Part shown: one piece after another, positions 45,826 through 55,479 of the stretch
How the letters are laid out: each line of letters opens with the position of its first letter
Numbering within the stretch: position 1 is the first letter of the stretch
NCBI RefSeq assembly: GCF_030272615.1
Contig: NC_081411.1
Location: 830,446,160-830,510,159 of the forward strand
Length of the DNA: 64,000 bases
Source: Cryptomeria japonica
Taxonomy: Eukaryota > Streptophyta > Pinopsida > Cupressales > Cupressaceae
Direction of reading: 5' to 3'
Translations under genes and position numbers: made by a program
Notes under the pieces: generated by a model
Told to the model about the DNA's origin: nothing
Databases searched by the model: none
Seen by the model: the letters and a program-made list of their open reading frames with translations, nothing else

Positions 45826-47867
45826 ATGCCATCGAAGAGCTCGAAGAGGTATGCGTTTTTATTTTCTTATTGTCATTTATTATTAATTTGAAGATTAAAC
45901 TAGGTTTATTGATTTAAATTTATTTTCATTATCAGGAAATGAGATTCGACAAGAAAATGTTGAAAACACTCAATCACCTCCTCATGAAGACCATATTGAA
46001 GAAGAAGCACATCAATCACCTCCTCATGAAGACCATATTGAAGAAGAAGACATCAAGAACCTCCTACAATCTCTATACATCCCATAGGTACACAAGAAAA
46101 CCTATTAGGTCAAATAGAAAATAGCCAAAAAGAGCTTGAAGGTTTAATCACATGGCTAAAAGATCCCATTGGAACAAACTCCCATAGGACAAACCTTGCC
46201 AGTTCTTTGCAATATATTGTATCTCACATACAATCTGTGACTAGGCAAATAAATTTTTGATCCATTAAGAAAGAAGAACAAAAGCAATTTTATGCTGACA
46301 AATTATCATATGTGGAAGTGGAGAAAAAGAAAATTAATAAATTTGACTTGTGTGCTCTTTTTACGGACCCCTGAATGAATCAACCTTTACACCCTGGATG
46401 TAGGAGATTCCCTATTCATTGGTGTCATCATGAAGGGATTAAGAATAATTTTTGGGATAGGTGGTGGATGGTATTTGATCAGCCCCCATGCAATAATCAT
46501 GAGGCACCCCAATACTTTTTGAGAAAACTATACTGTGAGTTTGTCCTTATTGAGATCCAAAACTATTTTGATTTTCTAGATTTCCAAGGTAGAGGTGGGG
46601 GTTCCTCGCATGATAGAGAGGGTGCACAGTGTGACCCAAATCTCCCACCAAGACCCTTGGCCAAACCTATGGTGGAGCATGCTATTATTCCTTCCATTGT
46701 GAAGGAGAGTATTGAGGTCGAAACTCTAGACTCGATTAGCTCACTCACTCAGACCCTTATACAGTATGATAGGCCTCTAGTAGAGGGTGATGTGAGTGAT
46801 GATGGTGATTCTTCTAGGCATCAAGTTCCAGCTCATTTTTGTTGATCTTGTGATTCTCTTTGCACTTATGATCCTAATAGTTCTAAGAATGCATGTGCAT
46901 GAGTGGAGTTTGCTACAGAGAACATTGTCATGACAAAATCCTTGTTGAACGAAACATTTGGCATTGATACCTAGGTAAATTTAATTACAAGTACATTTCA
47001 TTCTTTTTATTAAATCTTATATGTAAATTTGAGAATATATCTAAATTAGTAAATTATTATGATAAAAAATCAGAGTCAAAGTGTTCACAATACTAGCAAC
47101 ATTCCTACAGCACCCTTTTCATGACTTCGTCGACTTCACGGGTATACAACGAGTGAAGAAATATAATTATTATATGTAGATAGTTGAACCTTATGTGAAT
47201 GAATTTCTAATTACTCATTTTGGATGTCAAATAGTTTGATTCTAGACCTTCAACATCAACACCTCACAGTGTATTTCATCGATAATCTTTCACCCAGGGA
47301 AACAATCTATCTTTAATGTTCTTATCAAATAATATTGATAGTTTTGGTGATTAATCAATATACTTTGTTTAATTTTCAGATGTTGACATCAAAGACTCCT
47401 CCTATTGTCTGCTCGTTAATGGAGTGTAGTGTTACTGTAGCAATAGCAAGTTCAACTACTTTAACAGAAGTATGAGATATATTTGTAAATTTAGTGAATT
47501 TAGCATTACATTTGTTATCTTTATAATATGTTATTGAAAATTTTAATGACACTTGTATTTAGTTTAATTTATATTGTGATGCTTATAGGAGGGGCTTGTC
47601 ACTCCAGATCATGAATGTGCACTTGTTGTGGATGAACATCATGATTATTTGTATGCAGTAAGTGACTATTATATTATATGTCATTCTAAAATTCAATTTT
47701 TGTATATTCTAACATCATTCTCTTCATTGTATCAAGTGGAGTTACAAAAAAATCTGAAGAGGAGGTCGAGTGGACGTACTCGAAATACACATGCATCATA
47801 TACATCTCCATCCCCTCAACAGGAAAACATATCTCATGATCTATTTCCTTCCCTTAGAGGGAAATGA
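45826..47867 (+). pseudogene. Gene X, copy B: unknown multi-exon gene
   Basis: Exon 1 may start at ATG 45826 (good context, 'ccaccatgcc'; MPSKSSK) and ends at 45848 before GTATGCG. The phase does not match exon 2 cleanly, so the start is uncertain. Exon 2 from 45935 has a 36-base repeat encoding 'QSPPHEDHIEEEAH' two to three times; the last copy has a one-base deletion near 46050. The core follows: 'LCALFTDP', 'RFPIHWCHHEGIKNNFW', 'RWWMVFDQPPCNN', 'YFDFLDFQGRG' (46345-46600). A possible Cys cluster lies at 46840-46905. Short Ser/Thr/Pro exons follow at about 47067-47142, 47381-47470, 47590-47658 and 47737-47867, ending 'DLFPSLRGK'. In-frame TGA codons (about 46258, 46372, 46843, 46900) kill it. 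Family unknown. Confidence 0.55.
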
Positions 47868-47876
47868 ATAGAATAG

Positions 47877-48215
47877 GGTCCTATGTTGTATGCCTATATG
47901 GAAATTTTGAACATATGTTTTGTATTACAAATATGTGACATTCTATCTCCATATGGCTTTTGGCAAGCTCCTATTTGACTTTATTGGATACCATGTTGTA
48001 TGCCTATATGGAAAATTTGAACATATGTTTTGTATTACGAATATGTGACATTCTATATCCATATGGCTTTTGGCAAGCCCATATTTGACTTTATTGGATA
48101 TCATGTTGTATGCCTTTATAGAAATTTTGAACATATGTTATGTTTTATGAATACGTGAAATTCTATGTCCATATGGCTTTTGGAAAGCCTATTTGTTTGT
48201 ATTGGATATATTTGA
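47877..48215 (+). repeat. Three-copy 114-bp tandem repeat after gene X
   Basis: Units near 47877, 47991 and 48105 share 'atgttgtatgcctatatgga', 'ttgaacatatgtt.tgt' and 'ccatatggcttttgg'. It starts about 10 bp after the last gene X stop and forms its 3' flank. Copy A has no clear equivalent. Confidence 0.85.
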
Positions 48216-48544
48216 TTGTTTTAATAGTATACAATGTTGTGTGGATTTCTAGCTTTTTGGTTAATGCAAATCATTTATCATGGTTATCCATAATTGCAGT
48301 ACAAATGATTAAATGAATAATTGTGCAAAGTTTATTGTTACTTAAGCTTTGAACCTAAATATATGTTTGTAATCCAAGACACAAGCTTATGAGGATCAAC
48401 ACAAATTCAATAGTTATAGTCAAAATAAGACTATATAAAGGAAACATGGAAAGAACCAAAAATAGACAATATAAGACACCATTGTACCAATATCCATTCT
48501 AAAAAAATTGCACAGCCCATAAACTTATATTCATCCAATGCATG
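48216..48544. other. Short spacer before the 359-bp array
   Basis: AT-rich and without a gene or repeat that I can recognise. It joins the end of the 114-bp repeat to the first 'gcacttaggcgatttt' landmark of the array. Confidence 0.5.
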
Positions 48545-51360
48545 CACTTAGGCGATTTTGCTGCTAAGGTGTGGCCTACAATTATTGGGCGAGTTGGAGA
48601 GAAAAATTAAGGCATTCCTAGCATAAACCTCGCCACCCCCGATGCGTACGAGCTAACGGTTCGGTGCCACGATGAGCAGATTGAAAGATGGGGCATTGTG
48701 CAACTTTTCATTGAACTCATCTAACACTTTTTGTCACAACCGAGAAAGTGTTTCCACGAGCAACTGGATCTGATTCTACTAAAACTAAGAGATGATTTTT
48801 TAGAGTGCCATAACACGACCCCATAGGATCAGATGGCTCGTTCTTATGATTAACAGGCACTGAGAAATGCGATGCCAAATATTGACAACTTTGAGCAACT
48901 TGAGCACTTAAGCAATTTCGTTGCTAGGGTGTGGCCCGCAATGATCAGGTGAGTTTGAGAGAAAAAAGAAGGTATTCCTAGCGTAAAACCAACCACCCTG
49001 ATGCATACAAACTGACGGTTTAGTGCTACAATGAGCAGATTGAAAGATGGGGCATTGTGCAACTTTTCATTGAACTCATCTGACATTTTTTGTCGCAACC
49101 AAGAAAGTGTCGCCATGAGCAACTGGATCCGAGTCTACCAAAATGGAGAGAGAATTTTTTAGAGTTCCATAACACGACCCTGAAGGATCAAACAACTCAT
49201 TCTTATGATTAACGGGCACCAAGAAACATGATGCTGAATATTGACAACTTTGAGCAACTTGAGCACTTAGGTGATTTCGCTGCCAAGGTGTGGCCCGCAA
49301 TGATCGGGCGAGTTGGAGAGAAAAAAGAAGGCATTCCTAGTGTAAAACCAGCCACCCCGACATGTACAAGCTGATGGTTCAGTGTCACAACGAGCGGATT
49401 GAAAGATGGGGCATTGTGCAACTTTTCATTGAACTCATCTGATGCTTTTTGTCACAACCGAGAAAGTGTCACCACAAGCAACTGGATTCGAGTCTACCAA
49501 AATCGAGAGAGTATTTTTTAGAGTGCCATAACACAACCCTATAAGATCAGATGGCTTGTTCTTATGATTAACGAGAGCTGACAAATGTGATGCCAAATAT
49601 TGACAACTTTGAGCAACTTGAGCACTTAGGCGATTTCACTACCAAGGTGTGGCCCGCAATGATTGGGCGAGTTGGAGAGAAAAAAGAAGGCATTCCTAGC
49701 ATAAACCTAGCCGCCTCGACATGTACATGCTGGCGATTTAGTGCCACGATGAGCAGATTGAAAGATGGGGCATTGTCTAACTTTTCATTGAACCCATCTG
49801 ACGCTTTTTGTCTCAACCAAGAAAGTATTGCCATGAGCAACTAGATAGCAGTCTATCAAAATCGAGAGAGGCATTTTTAGAGTACCATAACATGACCCCA
49901 TAGAATCAGATGAACCATTCTTATGATTAATGGGCATCGGGAAACGTGATGTCGAATATTGACAACTTTGAGCAACTTGAGCACTTAGGTGATTTCATTG
50001 CTAGGATGTGGCCCGCAATGATCGGACAAGTTGGAGAGAAAAAAGAAGGTATTCCTAGCATAAACCCAGCCACCTTGATGCATACAAGCTAATGGTTCAG
50101 TGTCGCAATGAGCGGATTGAAAAATGGGGCATTGTGCAACTTTTCATTGAACCCATTTGACTCTTTTTGTTGCAACTAGATCCGAGTCTACCAAAACCGA
50201 GAGAGGATCTTTTAGAGTGCCATAACACAACCCCATAGGATTGGATGGCTTATTCTTATGATTAACGGGCGCTGAGAAATGCGATGCCAAATATTGACAA
50301 GTTGAGCAACTTGAGCACTTAGGTGATTTCATTGCCAAGGTGCGGCCCGCAACGATCGAGCGAGTTGGAGAGAAAAAATAAGGCATTCATAGCATAAACT
50401 GAGTCACCCTGACATGTACGAGCTGATGGTTCGGTGCCACGACAAGTGGATTGAAAGATGGGGCATTGTGCAACTTTCATTGAGCCCATCTGATACTTTT
50501 TGTTGCAACCAAGAAAATGTCACCACAAGCAACTGGATCTGAGTCTACCGAAACCAAGAGAGGATTTTTTAGAGTGCCATAACATGACCCTATAGGATCA
50601 GATGGCTCTTTCTTATGATTAACAAGCATTGAGAAATGTGATGCCGAATATTGACAACTTTGAGCAACTTGAGCACTTAGGCGATTTCACTACTAGGGTA
50701 TGGCCCGCAATGATCGGGCGAGTTGGAGAGAAAAAAGAAGGCATTCCTAGCATAAAACCAGCCACCCCGATGCATACAAGCTAACAGTTTGGTGTCGCGA
50801 TGAGCAGATTGAAAGATGGGGCATTGTGCAACTTTTCATTGAACTCATTTGACGCTTTTTGTCACAACCGAGAAAGTGTCACCACGAGCAACTGGATCCG
50901 AGTCTACCAAAACTAAGAGAGGCTTTTTTAGAGTGCAATAGCATGACCCTAGAATTAGATGGCTTGTTTTTATGATTAACGAGTGCCGAGAAATGTGATG
51001 CCGAATGTTGATAACTTTGAGCAACTTGAGCACTTAGGCGATTTCGCTGCCAGGGTGTGGCCCGCAATGATTGGGTGAGTTGGAGAGGAAAAAGAAGGCA
51101 TTTCTAGCATAAACCCAGCCACCTCGATGTATACGAGCTAAAGGTTTGGTCTCGCAATGATTGGATTGAAAGATGGGGCATTATGCAACTTTTCATTGAA
51201 CCCATCTGACACTTTTTGTGGCAATCGAGAAAGTGTTGTCACGAGCAATTGGATCCTAGTCTACCTAAACCGAGAGAGGATTTTTTATAGTGCCATAAAA
51301 CAATCCTACAGGATCAGACGAATCATTCTTACATGTCACTAACATCAAGAAAAATGATGC
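48545..51360 (+). repeat. 359-bp tandem repeat, about eight units (copy B)
   Basis: The landmark 'gcacttaggcgatttc' recurs at about 48545, 48904, 49263, 49621, 49980, 50311, 50670 and 51029, a period of about 359 bp with one shorter unit. Other shared phrases are 'gcgagttggagagaaaaaag', 'gaaagatggggcattgtgca' and 'gagcaactggatc'. It is GC-richer than its flanks and its units are 85-95% alike by eye. Several minus frames of 62-90 codons repeat from unit to unit, but they carry no known domain and shift between units. It is diverged from the 10975-11850 array. Confidence 0.9.
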
Positions 51361-51616
51361 CGAATTTTGACAATTTTTCACACTTTGAGTGATTGACAAC
51401 AAATGAGCAATTTTAAAATCTTTTACCATATTATCCTAAAATGTCATGAAATGATCTCATGTGATCTCTAATGGTCCAAAATGACATTATTTACATAAAA
51501 TCACAAAACAAGACAAAAGCACATTTTTTTATATTATGATGCCTCGAGTAGTCAAAAATACAAGTCATGTACATATATCCAAATAAGAATGATATTACAA
51601 TTTTTTACATTTACAT
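51361..51616. other. Tail between the 359-bp array and the transposase-like gene
   Basis: No gene. The stretch about 51455-51515 ('ctaatggtccaaaatgaca' to 'acaaaacaagacaaaagc') matches the tail after the copy A array in the same plus orientation. So the array plus its tail forms a module whose orientation relative to the genes is opposite in the two copies. Confidence 0.6.
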
Positions 51617-54600
51617 TTAATCCAATGAACCATCTAGATCTTCTCTACTCTTTATCATGTCTAGTATGGCTTCATGGTCAGATTCAGGAACCTTCCATAG
51701 GTTCTTGTTTAGTGGTCTACCCCCATATCTGATCAAATGAACATTTGAAGCTACAACAAGGTTAGAATAATGAAGAATCTTCCTATGTATCTCAAAGTCC
51801 TCAAACAACCACAAGTTAGACTTCTTCACTGGGTACCTTCTAAGCCATGTACTAGTAACAACTACTGATCCTGTGGGGTACTCAATATTTTCTCCATCTA
51901 CCACAGGGCCATCCAATTTCTTTTTTGCATCCACACAATGACACAGGTAATAATTTGTTCCTTCTACATTGTCTTCAACTATAATTACTCCATAAACATG
52001 CCCTGTAATGATAAAGTGAGAAGAATTTAGCAAACAACTAAGGTAAAATATTAAAGTACAAAAAATTGCAGGTAGATAATTTACTTGGTTGGACTAAATT
52101 TGACACATGGTCAAAGCCAACTGATGCTTCCATCTATGTTAGTTGTAGTGCACTCGGAGGTCGATATGTCTCAAGTGGGATTAGAGGCCTCATACACCAT
52201 TCGTCCACCCACTCCTTTGACTCACACTCATTATAGGCACCATCTCTACATGAAGAACAATAACATGCCATCCACCACATATGGATAGTCCATGAACCTG
52301 CATTAGAGCTTTTGAAAGAGTGTATCTCACTCGATCCTGTCAATGTACAACAATCTTCTAATTTTGCAATGTTAGTATCATCTACCAACCAAAAAAATCT
52401 ATGAACTGAAGACTTACCTTGATTACCTAGACCAATTGTACCATTGCACCACTTAACAATTGATTTTACATCTTTCAAGTTTGCATTCCCTTTGTACTTT
52501 AACTCTTCTCATGCTAAAGCTCTTTTAATACATGCTCCTGCACCATCATGCTCCCCTTTTCCATGCCCAACCTTAGAGAAATTCCACATATGTTGAATTG
52601 AAGTCAACTTATGCATCCTAATCAACCAATAAAACATCCGAGAGTTCTTAAATTGTGATGCACAATTATCTGACCATATGATATGTTGATGGAATGATAT
52701 GCCTCGACTAGCCAAATCATTGTAGAATATCTGAAAATGACCTTGCACAAACTCTATAGAGTGTGAGCGATCATCACTAATGTAAAAATGATACTCCCTC
52801 AATATCTTCCTATCCTCTTCCATACTATCATGTGCATGAATGAATGCTATATGCACATATATAGCAACTTGTGTGGAGTTGTAATATTGTGATTGCACCT
52901 CATTCTATGGTTGTAGTGTGTAGTTCTCTATAAAGTCAACAATTGAAATGATTGTATAAAGTGGAAATGTGTCCTTGCATAACTTAAATTGTGAGTCCAA
53001 CGAATGAGCTCGATGGTTATGCCTTGCATACTCATACACTACTTTCTCATGAAAGATTCCCATAAACTGATACACTGGAATCTTATCACTAACCAATTCA
53101 CACCTTTTTTCTTCTTTTCCATCTTTTAGCATGTAGGCCACTATCTTATATTTTCCAAATTCTACTAATTCATTACCAATTTCTTGTCCAATATCCATAT
53201 GTTGACAAATTTGTAAATGTCGTAATCCACCACAATCAACACATGTGCCATCCAAGCAACACTTATTGTAATATACTTGACCATATACTCTTTCACATAA
53301 GATGCTAGATATGAATTACCGTGAAGATGTCGATGGACCATTTATGTTGCATTCTTGCAAAACATTGTTAGCATGCAAATCTATACATATGTGTTGATAA
53401 ACATCATAATGGTTAGAAAATTCAATATGTACTCTACAATAACAAGTTGTGAATGTGTGATTTATTTTGACATAAAAAGGCTTTACCATTTCAAAGAATC
53501 TTTGACTAATTTTAATTTGAGGATACATATGTTGAAACTTGGCAAAAAATTGTGTTTGAGTCATATCCAAAAAATGTTTCAGATGTGGATCACGGATTTT
53601 GCTACCAATCCTCTTTACAACATCTCTTTGATTTGGAGAGACCCTTGTTTTATTCTTCCAAGAATCTTCAATTAGGGATTTCAAGGCTTCAACAATTGCT
53701 TTATCTTTTTGTGGTAATCTACCAGAAAATGCCCATAACTCATTGTTATATGGATCCTCCGCTCTTTGTCGCCTTCCCATAGCTCTCTTTAGAGTTTGTC
53801 TACTTATCTTCAATTGTTTACTTGTCTTTCTAAGGAGGTGAGCTTTCTTATTTTGAGTTCTTACAATTGTTGATGTAATGACATGTCATGTGGCATTACT
53901 ATCTTTTGTGCATGAGTTAGAACCAACAGTATCATATGCATTCATCAAATTCTTCACAATAGATTTGTCGCTTGATTCAATCGATGTTCTTAGCCCAAGA
54001 ATCCTCATTATGGGTCTAAATATCAGATTAGTTGACATCTTCCTGTCTCATTTAAAGGCTCAAAAAATATTTTCCATATCCGGTTAGCATGTCTTTGACA
54101 AGTACACTTCAGAATCTTGTCAATCATTGGTTTCAAAAGATTAGCATTAATATCAATCAAATACTTAGGCTTTCTATGCAAAACTCTAGGAGGTGCTCTC
54201 AAACTTTGAGTTACCTCAATATTAGGAATGTCAACAACATTAGGGATAGGTGGCATACCTTCAACTGAAGATGAAAATGATGACATACCTTGAAATTGAG
54301 GTATACAAGATGGTGTAGCTCCAATACTTGATGTCAGTCGTGAAGTACTTGCAACATCAAATGTCATAGAGGGAGTACATTCAACATGAGATGTTGTAGA
54401 CACCAATGGTGTGCCAATAAGAGATGGTGTACCTTCAACTTGAGATGTAAGAGATGGGGTGCCTTAAACTTTAATTATGGTAGACATGCTCTCAACCTTA
54501 GGATTCAATTGTCTCATTGCATGAAGGTTTTGCATCTGTTGCCTTTGTGTGGCCAATTTCATCTCTCTCTTAGATTGGATGGATATTTCATGTTCCTCTT

Positions 54601-54718
54601 CAATTAGCACATCTTCTTGTATGGTATTCAATTTCCTTTCTTCATGAAGTTGCTTCATTCCTTCTCTTTTTTTGTATTCTTAGCTTCGTGCTCTTCTGGT
54701 GTTACATTTTTTGTCCAT
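51617..54718 (-). pseudogene. DDE-transposase-like gene, copy B
   Basis: Better preserved than copy A. From ATG 54718 (MDKKCNTRRAR): a charged N-terminus with 'MKQLHEERKLN'; 'VLHRKPKYLIDINANLLKPM' (54180); 'LKRAMGRRQRAEDPYNNELW' (53780); 'DVYQHICIDLHANNVLQECN' (53390); a Cys/His cluster 'CVDCGGLRHLQICQH' (53240); 'FYISDDRSH' (Asp near 52775); 'HIIWSDNCASQFKN' (Asp near 52670); 'KVGHGKGEHDGAGACIKRAL' (acidic residues near 52550); and a tail with 'TSTWLRRYPVKKSNLWLFED'. An intron with GT/AG ends lies at 52003-52084, at the same place as in copy A. Stops and frame breaks near 54466, 53890, 53310 and 52905 interrupt it. The spaced acidic residues suggest a DDE nuclease that would cut and join element ends in the nucleus. 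Confidence 0.68.
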
Positions 54719-55254
54719 TTCCTCGGTATGATGATGATTTCTACATGTACATGCACATAAAAGAGAATAAAGTGAATTCATAAAGAGATTTCAAGAGACG
54801 TAACGAGCAGTCCTAATTGATCTATGACTATCCTAATTATGCATATGTTAAAATGGATATATGAAATTAATAATTTTCTTATGCAACTTCCTTCAAATGC
54901 ATTGTTAAATCTAATGTAAATCTAATAGGATTATAATCAATTTTGACTAACACTTTTATTATAACATTTAAACAAAATAACACTTAATAAGTATTTGAAT
55001 TCTAAAAACAAGAAAATATTACCTCAATTATTCAAATTTGATAAAAAAAAACTATGTTCTTCCTCTTTGACGTTGCCAAATGAAAAAAAAGGTGGTGGAG
55101 AGCTAATGGAATGTATAAAATAACCTTGCATAAAATGTCAAAACCATGCAAAAAGCATTTTTTTGTCTGATCATGCGCAGAAAGAAGACAAAATGAGAGA
55201 ATGTGGGCTTGGATCATGGGTCAAGGGTACCATATAACCGTTTTTTAGTGCAGC
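54719..55254. other. 5' flank of transposase-like gene B
   Basis: AT-rich, with no gene. It should hold the promoter, but I see no clear TATA element to single out among many AT stretches. The direct duplication found at the same place in copy A (7075-7480) is absent. Near the outer end, 'accatataaccgtttttt' (about 55230) is the probable counterpart of the copy A subterminal motif. Confidence 0.5.
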
Positions 55255-55308
55255 TCATTTGGCTAGCACAAAATATGGCGCTAGCTATATTTGGTGCTAG
55301 CCAAATGA
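55255..55308. repeat. Hairpin at the transposase-side end of copy B
   Basis: Arms 55255-55275 and 55288-55308 are complementary at 20 of 21 positions; both contain GCTAGC. The 12-base loop 'tggcgctagcta' also contains a near-palindrome. Read inward on the minus strand, it is followed by 'gctgcactaaaaaacgg', paralleling 'gctgcagattttaacataaa' after the copy A hairpin. Confidence 0.7.
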
Positions 55309-55479
55309 ATTCCATTGAAATTTTTTAACCTTTCATAAATTTCTATTCTATACCCTATAATCTATACTCTATACCCTATAGTTTGATAGCCACAAGCATA
55401 AAAATTAAACCATTTCAAACCTATAACAAATACCCTAGATCGTATGACCAAATATGCTAAATCCTCGACCCTATACAAT
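55309..55479. other. Short junction before satellite block II
   Basis: 'Taccctata' words recur several times between 55355 and 55500. They resemble plant telomere words only loosely (TTTAGGG is not present in tandem), so this is not telomeric DNA. No gene. Confidence 0.6.

Larger units (their letters stand above)
45619..55308 (-). mobile_element. Composite two-gene DNA transposon, copy B (decayed)
   Basis: Inverted counterpart of 6811-16075, about 9.7 kb. Left to right it has a gene-X-side palindromic terminus (45619-45653), gene X (+), a 114-bp minisatellite, an eight-unit 359-bp array (48545-51360), the transposase-like gene (-, 54718-51617) and a hairpin at 55255-55308. Viewed on the minus strand, the order is transposase forward, array, gene X reverse, as in copy A. 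Protein identity between the copies is moderate (roughly half of residues in the best blocks), so they are old, separate insertions rather than a recent duplication. Confidence 0.6.

Noticed and set aside
48850-51067. Repeated minus-strand frames of 62-90 codons with 'SFFSPTRPIIAGHTLA'
   Set aside because: They follow the 359-bp repeat, are broken differently in each unit and match no domain I know; a coding repeat cannot be fully excluded.
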